A stretch of DNA of 64,000 nucleotides from Chryseobacterium sp. BLS98 (GTDB lineage Bacteria > Bacteroidota > Bacteroidia > Flavobacteriales > Weeksellaceae), in the NCBI RefSeq assembly GCF_001045445.1, contig NZ_LFNF01000002.1:1116001-1180000 (forward strand). The letters run 5' to 3'. Numbering within the stretch: position 1 is the stretch's first letter; each line of letters starts with the position of its first letter. A program made the translations under genes and the position numbers. Of this stretch, positions 53,918 through 61,173 are shown piece after piece. A model generated the notes under the pieces. The model was given only the letters and a program-made list of their open reading frames with translations, did not search any database and was not told where the DNA came from.

Positions 53918-55093
53918 TTATAATGTCTGCCATCCAAACACAGCATTACCAGTCTGTTTGCAGCCAACAAAATTACCCGTCGTTACTCCCAGGTTGGTCG
54001 TTACTTCATATATTATTGTTCCTGCATTGGATGCATCACATGTCGGTCTCGGACCTGTAGCTTTTATCTGAACAGCCTTACTTACTTCTAAATCGGCAAA
54101 GTTTGTCAAATTAGGAGTTACATTAATTCCTACATCAGAAATAGCCGTACCTACAGCTCCCTGCCCAGAAAAAACATGGCTGGTATTGGCATAAGTGGAC
54201 TGATTGGCCTGTGAAGTCCCACTAATTCCGATCGCAATAGACCCTGATGTTCCTCCAACTGTATTATTGCTTCCGAAAGCAAAGTTATTTAAGGTAACAA
54301 CATTGTTAGCTCCAAAAGCAAATCCTCCATTGGTAGCATTGTTGGTATGTCCTACTGCTACAGCAATTGAATTACCTGTGGTGTTAAAGGCACCAAAAGC
54401 AAAATTGGCATTTGATAAAGTTGAATTATTATTACCAAAAACCTTACCTCCTCCTACTGCACTGTTATTGGAACCAATAGCTACCGCCGGGAAATTGACA
54501 CCTGAAGTGGTTGCTGTATTTCCCTTACCAAGAGCTATATTATTTGAAGTATTGTTAACAACATTTGAACTTCCCCAGGAAAGGCTTGAAGCATTTTCTC
54601 CTCCTCCTGACATTCCTCCTGCGGCATCAAGAACGGCATGCACTTTATTAGCACTTATCATTACCAGATCAGCTGCTCCTTTAGGCCCCAGATAATTAGC
54701 TGAAGCCGGCGCAGCACCTAAAACCTCTGTTGTAGTAGAAATTTCCCCTACTGCATTACCTTTAATCTGCCATTCTGTGCCGGTTTGTTTCTGCCATAAA
54801 GCTCCATCGAAGTAATAATATCCCGGAGTCGTTACATTAATCGTAACAGAGGCAGGAGTAGCATTAATTGAGGTAACATATACTAAAGCACCTGTCTGGG
54901 CAGCAGCATACGTTTTAGCCGCTAGCTGGCTTAATGAAAGCCTTGGGGCAATAATTCCGTCAGCCTTACTGGTATTTGTCGGAAATCCTACTACGTCAAG
55001 AGTTGCCTGCCCCTGATTAGTATTTATTCCAACCTGTGCGTTTATACCAAAACATACTGACATAGCTGCAATCGTAAATAATCTGTTTTTCAT
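53918..55093 (-). CDS. Secreted GINT-type protein with YadA-head-like repeats
   Basis: 391 aa. Signal peptide ending INAQ, followed by VGINTNQGQATLDVVG, a short sequence that begins many secreted Bacteroidota proteins. Residues about 165-300 hold degenerate ~14-residue repeats (NIALGKGNTATTSG, AVAIGSNNSAVGGG, FAFGAFNTTGNS, IAVAVGHTNNATNGG, FAFGSNNTVGG) like the left-handed beta-roll of trimeric autotransporter heads. The C-terminal part has two Cys (CDASNAGT and GCKQTG). No T9SS tail is evident. Probably a surface fibre or adhesin. Transcribed in the same direction as the 51269 gene. Confidence 0.75.
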   Translation of the reverse strand: MKNRLFTIAAMSVCFGINAQVGINTNQGQATLDVVGFPTNTSKADGIIAPRLSLSQLAAKTYAAAQTGALVYVTSINATPASVTINVTTPGYYYFDGALWQKQTGTEWQIKGNAVGEISTTTEVLGAAPASANYLGPKGAADLVMISANKVHAVLDAAGGMSGGGENASSLSWGSSNVVNNTSNNIALGKGNTATTSGVNFPAVAIGSNNSAVGGGKVFGNNNSTLSNANFAFGAFNTTGNSIAVAVGHTNNATNGGFAFGANNVVTLNNFAFGSNNTVGGTSGSIAIGISGTSQANQSTYANTSHVFSGQGAVGTAISDVGINVTPNLTNFADLEVSKAVQIKATGPRPTCDASNAGTIIYEVTTNLGVTTGNFVGCKQTGNAVFGWQTL

Positions 55094-55141
55094 TTTTAGT
55101 GATATTTGTCTTTTTTTTGTGTGTTTTATTTTTTGTGTGTG

Positions 55142-55283
55142 TTTCTAGAAAAGAGCCAGTGCTACTTTCAGGCAAAGGGGGAATTGTATGAAGATATTAA
55201 TCTTCAAACATGTATTAATTCCTAATTGGGCGTTATGCTGAATTTTATATAGGTAATGCCATCATAAATAATCTGTTTTTCAT
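55142..55283 (-). pseudogene. Decayed duplicate of the GINT gene's 5' end
   Basis: On the - strand from 55283 the first 21 nt match the start of the 53918-55093 gene exactly (MKNRLF), then a stop follows after 12 codons (MKNRLFMMALPI). In another frame the same stretch reads NAQLGINT, matching NAQVGINT of the intact gene. The upstream flanks also match (ATAATCTGTTTTTCAT, then TTTTTTTGTGTGTTT). So this is a frameshifted, truncated copy of the gene's beginning. Confidence 0.65.
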
Positions 55284-55388
55284 CCTTATTAATATGTTTT
55301 TTTGTGTGTTTATTTTATGGAATCATTCTTCTAAGAATTGGAAAATATGTTTTCCGTCAGCGAATGAATAGCTGTTTATTCAATATAT

Positions 55389-55769
55389 TTAAGATAGCTT
55401 ATCCGGAAATTCGGTTATACTACTAAAACCTTCTACATTTTTCGAATCTTTACTGTAATGTGTGCCGGAAATATGTGGCTGTGCCGTTTCTGTAATGCCA
55501 CAAAGTGATTTTTGCCATGTGACACCTACGTAAAGCCTGCTCATCTTTGTAATAGCCTTACTGAAAAGAGGAGTTCTATCTTTTTCTGAATATTTTCTGA
55601 AATTGTCAGCTTTGTAGTTAAAGCCTGAGGAATAAAAGCACCACGATGAACCAGTAGAGCTCTTTACTGCTAAATGCGTCTTGTCAGAATTTTCTATCTG
55701 CCATGCGAACAACATATTGATACAACATGCTATAGCATAACCATAGAAGAAAAAGTAACTTCTTTCCAA
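55389..55769 (-). CDS. Doubtful small ORF behind a good promoter
   Basis: 126 codons from TTG 55769, with no ATG near. The start is hydrophobic (FFFYGYAIACCINMLFAWQ), signal-peptide-like, and the rest has no recognised domain and unusual composition (many Ser/Lys/Tyr). A strong promoter match lies 30 nt upstream (55799-55828). It could be a real small secreted protein, or a further decayed copy of a gene like the GINT gene below it. Confidence 0.3.
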   Translation of the reverse strand: MERSYFFFYGYAIACCINMLFAWQIENSDKTHLAVKSSTGSSWCFYSSGFNYKADNFRKYSEKDRTPLFSKAITKMSRLYVGVTWQKSLCGITETAQPHISGTHYSKDSKNVEGFSSITEFPDKLS

Positions 55770-55798
55770 ATTATGTATGTGTGTGTTTTTTTCGAGTA

Positions 55799-55828
55799 CA
55801 AATATAGTAATTTTACAATCAAAACAAA
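55799..55828 (-). promoter_or_regulatory. Consensus promoter inside the rplL-rpoB insertion
   Basis: On the - strand: TTTG, 18 nt, TATATTTG (55806-55799). It drives transcription toward the doubtful ORF, the pseudogene and the GINT gene. The rest of 55094-56049 is AT-rich with no other gene; a long AT-only stretch lies at 55830-55980. Confidence 0.6.
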
Positions 55829-55995
55829 TTTTTTATATTAAATATTTATGAAAAATAAACAATCCTATGAATAATAAATATTTTAAAGAGTAAAAAATTA
55901 AATTATTAGCAATAATAATCAAATATTAAATTATTAAAAACAAATATATTCAAATACATTTATGAATTATTGACAATTTTTAATGCTGATAACAA

Positions 55996-56026
55996 CAAAA
56001 AAAGCCCGGACATTACTGTCCGGGCT
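55996..56026 (-). terminator. Terminator of the rplKAJL operon
   Basis: A 9-bp stem, AGCCCGGAC with GTCCGGGCT, 6-nt loop, followed by seven T on the - strand. It closes the operon just after rplL. Confidence 0.93.
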
Positions 56027-56049
56027 TCTTATTTTATGGGTAAATTGAA

Positions 56050-56418
56050 TTATTTCAATTCTACTTCAGCACCAGCTTCTTCTAATTGCTTCTTAAGAGC
56101 TTCAGCCTCGTCTTTAGATACGCCTTGCTTGATTGGAGCAGGAGCACCGTCTACGATATCTTTAGCTTCTTTAAGACCAGCACCAGTTAAATCTTTTACT
56201 AATTTAACGATAGCCAATTTAGAAGCACCTGCAGACTTAAGAATTACGTCGAATTCAGTTTTTTCTTCAGCAGCTTCACCTGCACCACCTGCAGCAACTA
56301 CTACAGCAGCAGCAGCTGGCTCAATTCCGTACTCATCCTTAAGGATAGTAGCTAATTCATTTACGTCTTTTACTGTTAAGTTTACTAGCGTTTCAGCTAA
56401 ATTTTTTAAATCTGACAT
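56050..56418 (-). CDS. rplL: 50S ribosomal protein L7/L12
   Basis: 122 aa, the multicopy stalk protein that recruits translation factors. N-terminal dimerisation helices ([20 protein letters not shown]), an Ala-rich hinge ([18 protein letters not shown]) and the C-terminal domain ([22 protein letters not shown]). Last gene of the rplKAJL operon, with a terminator 24 nt after it, instead of running into rpoB. Confidence 0.99.
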   Translation of the reverse strand: MSDLKNLAETLVNLTVKDVNELATILKDEYGIEPAAAAVVVAAGGAGEAAEEKTEFDVILKSAGASKLAIVKLVKDLTGAGLKEAKDIVDGAPAPIKQGVSKDEAEALKKQLEEAGAEVELK

Positions 56419-56464
56419 TGTTGTAATGTTTTTGTTGATTATTTATTTAATTTTTTGAGTGTAA

Positions 56465-57061
56465 TTATTCAGCAGCTGGCGTTTCGTCAGTGCTTTCTGC
56501 AGCAGGAGCTTCAGGAGCCTCAGCAGCAGGAGTTTCTTCTACAGCAGGTGCAGCAGCTTCTTCAGCTTTAGCTTCTACTGTTTCAGGTTTGTTTTGAAGA
56601 GCGGAAACAACTCTTTGAATTGGAGACTGAAGTAATCCGATGATTTCACCGATCATTTCTTCTCTAGACTTAATGCTTACTAAAGCATCAAGGTTATTGT
56701 CACCAACATAGAAAGTTTCCTGTACAAAAGCAGACTTCAAAGCCGGCTTCTCATCTTTTTTTCTAAAGTCTTTGATTAATTTTGCAGGAGCGTTAGCTGT
56801 TTCAGCAACCATTAAAGCAGAGTTACCTTTGAAAGTATTAAACATTTCAGAGTAATCTACTCCTTCAATCTGCTCCATTGCTTTTTGTAAAAGTGTATTT
56901 TTTACTACTTTCACTTTGATATTTTGTTTGAAAGCTTGTCTTCTGAAATCAGATGATTTAGCAGCGTTCAAACCTTCTAGATCTGCTACATAAACTACTT
57001 TAGCATCCTGAAGCAAATCTTTGATCTCTTGTATTGCTACAACTTTTTGGTCTTTTGTCAT
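56465..57061 (-). CDS. rplJ: 50S ribosomal protein L10
   Basis: 198 aa. It anchors the L7/L12 dimers to the 50S subunit. The conserved start is KDQKVVAIQEIKDLLQDAKVVYVADLEGLNA (quoted in part: AIQEIKDLLQDAKVVYVAD). The last ~35 residues form an Ala/Glu/Pro-rich low-complexity extension (EETPAAEAPEAPAAES), a common feature of Bacteroidota L10. 17 nt from rplA, 46 nt before rplL. Confidence 0.98.
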   Translation of the reverse strand: MTKDQKVVAIQEIKDLLQDAKVVYVADLEGLNAAKSSDFRRQAFKQNIKVKVVKNTLLQKAMEQIEGVDYSEMFNTFKGNSALMVAETANAPAKLIKDFRKKDEKPALKSAFVQETFYVGDNNLDALVSIKSREEMIGEIIGLLQSPIQRVVSALQNKPETVEAKAEEAAAPAVEETPAAEAPEAPAAESTDETPAAE

Positions 57062-57078
57062 TGTCTTAAGGATTATTA

Positions 57079-57771
57079 TTAGTTAACAGATTTAGTATCA
57101 ATTGCAATACCCGGGCTCATTGTAGAAGACAAGTAAATGCTTTTTACATAAGTCCCTTTAGCAGCAGTAGGCTTCATTTTGATCAAAGTCTGGATCAATT
57201 CCTGAGCATTTTCCTTGATTTTAGCAGCATCGAAAGATACTTTACCAATACCAGCGTGGATAATACCATATTTGTCAACTTTGAAATCAATTTTACCTGC
57301 TTTCACTTCAGTTACCGCTTTACCAATTTCCATAGTTACAGTACCTGATTTAGGGTTTGGCATAAGACCTCTTGGACCTAATACTCTACCTAATGGACCT
57401 AATTTACCCATAACAGCCGGCATAGTAACGATAACGTCAACATCTGTCCAGCCTTCTTTTATTTTTTGTAAATATTCGTCAAGACCTACATAATCAGCTC
57501 CAGCTTCTTTTGCTTCAGCTTCTTTATCTGGTGTAACCAATGCTAAAACTTTAACATCTTTACCAGTACCATGAGGAAGAGATACTACCCCTCTTACCAT
57601 TTGGTTTGCTTTTCTTGGATCTACACCCAATCTTACAGCGATATCTACAGAAGCATCAAATTTTGTAGTGTTTACTTCCTTTACAAGAGCAGAACCTTCT
57701 TCAAGGTTATAGATTCTTCCTTTTTCTACTTTGCTTAAAGCTTCCTTTTGCTTTTTAGTCAATTTTGCCAT
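57079..57771 (-). CDS. rplA: 50S ribosomal protein L1
   Basis: 230 aa, full length. It builds the L1 stalk that guides deacylated tRNA out of the E site. Signature [15 protein letters not shown] (near 125-139), with [15 protein letters not shown] and a C-terminal [15 protein letters not shown] strand. Follows rplK by 11 nt. L1 often represses its own operon by binding the mRNA; no L1-mimic hairpin was identified here. Confidence 0.99.
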   Translation of the reverse strand: MAKLTKKQKEALSKVEKGRIYNLEEGSALVKEVNTTKFDASVDIAVRLGVDPRKANQMVRGVVSLPHGTGKDVKVLALVTPDKEAEAKEAGADYVGLDEYLQKIKEGWTDVDVIVTMPAVMGKLGPLGRVLGPRGLMPNPKSGTVTMEIGKAVTEVKAGKIDFKVDKYGIIHAGIGKVSFDAAKIKENAQELIQTLIKMKPTAAKGTYVKSIYLSSTMSPGIAIDTKSVN

Positions 57772-57782
57772 TTCTAATAGTT

Positions 57783-58229
57783 TTAAGCGTTAAAAGTTGG
57801 TTTAGTTCCTGTTACTCTTAATCCCATAGATCTAGCAGTACCTGCAACCATAGAAACTGCAGAATCCATTGTAAAGCAGTTAAGGTCAGTCATTTTATCC
57901 TCAGCGATTTTCTTCACCTGATCCCAAGATACAGAACCTACTTTGTTTCTGTTTGGTTCTCCGGAACCCCCTTTGATTTTAGCTGCATCCATTAACTGAA
58001 TTGCTGCAGGTGGAGTTTTGATAACGAATTCAAAAGATTTGTCTTCGTATACTGTAATTACTACAGGTAAAACTTGCCCTGGCTTATCTTGGGTTCTCCC
58101 GTTAAATTGCTTACAAAACTCCATGATGTTCACACCTGCAGAACCCAATGCTGGACCTACCGGTGGAGAAGGGTTAGCTGCGCCACCTTTCACCTGAAGC
58201 TTTACCATTTTAAAGACTTTCTTAGCCAT
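57783..58229 (-). CDS. rplK: 50S ribosomal protein L11
   Basis: 148 aa. Part of the GTPase-associated centre with L10/L12. [35 protein letters not shown] (quoted in part: [22 protein letters not shown]) is the diagnostic N-terminus, with the thiostrepton-contacting Pro residues. First gene of the rplKAJL operon, driven by its own promoter at 58326-58356. Confidence 0.99.
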   Translation of the reverse strand: MAKKVFKMVKLQVKGGAANPSPPVGPALGSAGVNIMEFCKQFNGRTQDKPGQVLPVVITVYEDKSFEFVIKTPPAAIQLMDAAKIKGGSGEPNRNKVGSVSWDQVKKIAEDKMTDLNCFTMDSAVSMVAGTARSMGLRVTGTKPTFNA

Positions 58230-58325
58230 TTTTAATTTTTTTAGTTTGAATAATTAATGAGTTTGGAAGCATTTATTATTCAGCAGATTACCGACTCACA
58301 TACAGTAAATCTACTTTTCGGACTG

Positions 58326-58356
58326 CAAAATTATGAAATATTTTTGAAATAGCAAA
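58326..58356 (-). promoter_or_regulatory. Promoter of the rplKAJL operon
   Basis: On the - strand: TTTG (58356-58353), 19 nt, TAATTTTG (58333-58326). An ideal match to the consensus elements and spacing. Start of transcription about 58320. Confidence 0.75.
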
Positions 58357-58508
58357 TGGAATGTGCTGATTTTTAGAAAGAATTCATAATATTTTTCAAT
58401 AGCATTTATATTAATGCCAGAATTTGCTCCTACAATCTAATACTTCAAAAATTATATATAACCATCCTTGCTGCCATGTTGAAGTTGGTTAATAATAAAA
58501 TTTGAGCA

Positions 58509-58536
58509 TAAAAAAGACTGCTTTTCAGCAGTCTTT
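58509..58536 (-). terminator. Terminator of nusG
   Basis: A 9-bp stem, AAAGACTGC with GCAGTCTTT, followed by a T-run on the - strand. It separates secE-nusG from rplK. Confidence 0.9.
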
Positions 58537-58557
58537 ATATATTTCAAAAAGTAATAA

Positions 58558-59100
58558 TTATACTTTTTCTACTTGCATATAGCTAAGTTCCATTGGGGTT
58601 TTTCTACCGAAGATCAGTACAGAAACTTCAATTTTCTTTTTGTCTTCAAGAATCTTCTCAACAGTTCCGTTGAATCCATTGAAAGGTCCGTCAATTACTT
58701 TAACGTTTTCACCTACAATGTATGGGATCTCAACATCTGTTGCAAATTCTGAAAGTTCATCCATTCTTCCCAACATTCTGTTTACTTCAGATTTTCTCAT
58801 TGGAACAGGATCTCCTCCTTTGGTCAAACTTAAGAAAGATATTACTCCCGGAATATTTTTAATTACGTGAGGAATCTCACCCATCAGATCAGCTTCTATC
58901 ATTAAGTATCCAGGATAGTAAGGCTTCTCTTTAGGAACTTTTTTTCCGTTTCTGATCTGAATAACCTTTTCCATAGGAATAACCACCTGAGTAACGTACT
59001 GCTCAAACCCTAAACGTTTGATTTCTGTCTCAATGTAGTTTTTCACTTTATTTTCCTGTCCGCTGATTGCTTTCAGCACATACCATTTCAATTCGCTCAT
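58558..59100 (-). CDS. nusG: Transcription termination/antitermination protein NusG
   Basis: 180 aa. NGN domain at the N-terminus (KWYVLKAISGQENKVKNYIE), KPYYPGYLMIEADL in the middle, and the KOW domain at the C-terminus (VKVIDGPFNGFNGTVEKI). It couples RNA polymerase with Rho or the ribosome. 18 nt downstream of secE and co-transcribed with it; a terminator follows at once. Confidence 0.98.
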   Translation of the reverse strand: MSELKWYVLKAISGQENKVKNYIETEIKRLGFEQYVTQVVIPMEKVIQIRNGKKVPKEKPYYPGYLMIEADLMGEIPHVIKNIPGVISFLSLTKGGDPVPMRKSEVNRMLGRMDELSEFATDVEIPYIVGENVKVIDGPFNGFNGTVEKILEDKKKIEVSVLIFGRKTPMELSYMQVEKV

Positions 59101-59118
59101 TATGGGAAAACACTTTTA

Positions 59119-59325
59119 TTAGTTGAACACGTTAATTAGCATTCCTATTATGTTGCTGATTGCTTTTGAAAACAATTCATCAACTCCAAAGGTAAATAAT
59201 GCCAAAATCACTGTAGCAATAGTTACTACAATAGTAGAAGACTGAAGATCAGCCCACTTTGGCCATTCAACTTTATGTCTGAATTCGTTATAAGAACCTT
59301 TTAAAAAATCGACAAATGAACTCAT
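59119..59325 (-). CDS. secE: Preprotein translocase subunit SecE
   Basis: 68 aa from ATG 59325; the frame is open up to 59394 but that part lies over the tRNA-Trp gene. The short Bacteroidota form: FLKGSYNEFRHKVEWPKWADLQSSTIVV (quoted in part: EFRHKVEWPKWADLQSS) followed by one membrane helix (about 33-55). It clamps the SecY halves. Between tRNA-Trp and nusG. Confidence 0.96.
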   Translation of the reverse strand: MSSFVDFLKGSYNEFRHKVEWPKWADLQSSTIVVTIATVILALFTFGVDELFSKAISNIIGMLINVFN

Positions 59326-59337
59326 AATTAATATTTG

Positions 59338-59408
59338 CACGGGCACAAGGATTCGAACCCTGATCAACGGTTTTGGAGACCGGTATCCTACCATTGGACG
59401 ATGCCCGT
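59338..59408 (-). tRNA. tRNA-Trp (anticodon CCA)
   Basis: A 71-nt cloverleaf: acceptor ACGGGCA/TGCCCGT, D arm GTCC-loop-GGAT, anticodon loop CTCCAAA (anticodon CCA, U33 before it), T arm CAGGG-TTCGAAT-CCTTG, discriminator G. One C-T mismatch lies at the base of the anticodon stem. CCA is not encoded. Located between tuf and secE, its usual place in Bacteroidota. Confidence 0.96.
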
Positions 59409-59411
59409 AGA

Positions 59412-59446
59412 TAAAAAGCTTCCGAGAGTTTCCTTCCGGAAGCTTT
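59412..59446 (-). terminator. Hairpin after tuf, probable attenuator/terminator
   Basis: A 10-bp perfect stem, AAAGCTTCCG with CGGAAGCTTT, then TTTTATC on the - strand. It lies between the tuf stop and the tRNA-Trp gene, so it may stop most tuf transcripts while allowing some readthrough into tRNA-Trp-secE-nusG. Confidence 0.75.
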
Positions 59447-59462
59447 ATTTATTTTAAGATGA

Positions 59463-60668
59463 TTAGTCTAGGATTTCAGTAACCTGACCAGAACCTACTG
59501 TTCTACCTCCTTCTCTGATCGCGAATCTAAGACCCTCGTTAAGAGCGATTGGTTGTAGTAATTCTACAGTAATTTCTAAGTTATCACCAGGCATTACCAT
59601 TTCTACACCTTCTGGTAAGAAGATCTCACCTGTAACGTCAGTAGTTCTTACGTAGAACTGAGGACGGTACTTGTTGTGGAATGGAGTGTGACGTCCACCT
59701 TCTTCTTTAGAAAGGATATAAACAGAAGCTTTGAATTTTTTGTGTGGCTTCACAGAGTCTTTCTTAGCGATAACCATACCTCTCTTGATGTCAGTTTTTT
59801 CAATACCTCTCAACAATAGACCTACGTTATCACCAGCTTCACCTCTGTCTAGGATTTTTCTGAACATCTCAACTCCTGTAATAGTAGAAGTTAATTTTTC
59901 ATCACCCATACCTACGATATCAACTGGGTCACCAGTGTTGATAATACCAGCTTCGATTCTACCTGTAGCAACAGTACCTCTACCTGTAATAGAGAATACG
60001 TCTTCGATAGGCATCAAGAATGGCTTATCAGTATCTCTTACCGGCTCGTCGATCCACTCATCAACTGCATCCATTAGAGCTTCAACAGTTTTGAACCACT
60101 TATCTTCAGAGTTACCTTCAGTAGCAGCAGTAAGCGCACCAAGAGCAGAACCTTGAATTACTGGAGAGTTATCTCCGTCGAAATCATAAGTAGCTAATAG
60201 ATCTCTAAGTTCCATTTCAACAAGCTCTAACAATTCTGGATCATCCACCATGTCAACTTTGTTCATGAAAACAACGATCTTAGGTACGTTTACCTGACGG
60301 CAAAGTAGGATATGTTCTCTTGTCTGAGGCATTGGACCGTCAGTTGCAGCACATACTACGATAGCTCCATCCATCTGAGCAGCACCAGTTACCATGTTCT
60401 TAACATAGTCGGCGTGACCTGGACAGTCAACGTGAGCGTAGTGTCTTTTTACAGTTTCGTATTCAATGTGAGCAGTATTGATAGTAATACCTCTTTCTTT
60501 TTCTTCTGGAGCAGAGTCAATCGCAGAGAAGTCTTTTTTCTCAGCAAGACCTTTGCTAGCTAATACAGCAGAAATAGCAGCTGTAAGTGTAGTTTTACCA
60601 TGGTCAACGTGACCAATAGTACCAATGTTCAAGTGTGGTTTGTTACGATTAAACGTTTCCTTTGCCAT
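59463..60668 (-). CDS. tuf: Elongation factor Tu
   Basis: 401 aa. GTP-binding boxes: GHVDHGKT (19-26), DCPGHADY (about 81-88), NKVD (about 136-139) and SALG (near 174). It delivers aminoacyl-tRNA to the ribosome. Upstream is a consensus promoter at 60713-60741. No tRNA cluster precedes it here, although tRNA-Thr/Tyr/Gly genes often do in Bacteroidota. Confidence 0.99.
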   Translation of the reverse strand: MAKETFNRNKPHLNIGTIGHVDHGKTTLTAAISAVLASKGLAEKKDFSAIDSAPEEKERGITINTAHIEYETVKRHYAHVDCPGHADYVKNMVTGAAQMDGAIVVCAATDGPMPQTREHILLCRQVNVPKIVVFMNKVDMVDDPELLELVEMELRDLLATYDFDGDNSPVIQGSALGALTAATEGNSEDKWFKTVEALMDAVDEWIDEPVRDTDKPFLMPIEDVFSITGRGTVATGRIEAGIINTGDPVDIVGMGDEKLTSTITGVEMFRKILDRGEAGDNVGLLLRGIEKTDIKRGMVIAKKDSVKPHKKFKASVYILSKEEGGRHTPFHNKYRPQFYVRTTDVTGEIFLPEGVEMVMPGDNLEITVELLQPIALNEGLRFAIREGGRTVGSGQVTEILD

Positions 60669-60712
60669 GATTTAAAATTATTTATTTTATTATTTTTCAA
60701 TTTTTCGGTGTG

Positions 60713-60741
60713 CAAATATAATGATTTTTTAAATACCAAAA
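60713..60741 (-). promoter_or_regulatory. Promoter of tuf
   Basis: On the - strand: TTTTG (60741-60737), 16 nt, TATATTTG (60720-60713) followed by CA. Start of transcription about 38 nt before the ATG. Confidence 0.65.
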
Positions 60742-61115
60742 CCTTTTTATTTAAAAAAGTTTCAATATTCAATCAAAGAAGCACAAACCTTATATTTCGA
60801 TGTATTGAGACTGCAAATTTACACAAATTTCCGGATTGAAAAAAATGAATATTAACGTTTTTGTGATGCTACATAAAGTATCTGGCTAATTATGAATGGT
60901 ATAGGACATAAAAATATTTCATCTGGTCTAAAATCTATTGGACAAAACCGCAACACCTATTTTCCCGTATATATCATAAATGCTATATAATAAATCTCCT
61001 TTTTTTTTGATATACTCTTGTATTCTGTCCTTGCAGAGACATCTAGAAAATAATATCCGGATATAAGGAAGCTTTAAGGCAGAGAATTTAAGAAAATACA
61101 TTATTTCGATGCAGG

Positions 61116-61144
61116 AAGCGCGGCAAACATAGTTTGCCGCGCTT
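61116..61144. terminator. Strong hairpin downstream of the efflux pump gene
   Basis: A 13-bp perfect stem, AAGCGCGGCAAAC with GTTTGCCGCGCTT, 3-nt loop. T-tracts are weak, but the position 29 nt after the efflux gene's stop fits a terminator. Confidence 0.75.
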
Positions 61145-61173
61145 CACTTATAAAATATAGAATAGAAGAAATA

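Larger units (their letters stand above)
58230..58557. other. nusG-rplK intergenic region, 328 nt
   Basis: Contains the nusG terminator (58509-58536), the rplK promoter (58326-58356) and a leader of about 90 nt. The remaining sequence is AT-rich with no further signal. Confidence 0.7.
60669..61173. other. Intergenic region upstream of tuf, 505 nt
   Basis: Holds the tuf promoter, a second upstream -7 box (60814-60821, TAAATTTG on -) and the efflux-gene hairpin at 61116-61144. The rest is AT-rich with no tRNA or gene. Confidence 0.6.

Noticed and set aside
54204..54695. 163-codon + strand frame rich in Leu/Pro/Ala
   Set aside because: Antisense shadow of the repeat-rich GINT gene; low-complexity composition.
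53918..55093. True trimeric autotransporter
   Set aside because: Head-like repeats are present but there is no C-terminal YadA membrane anchor.
55970..56458. Frame of 162 codons on + over rplL
   Set aside because: Antisense to rplL, Ser/Ala-rich low complexity.
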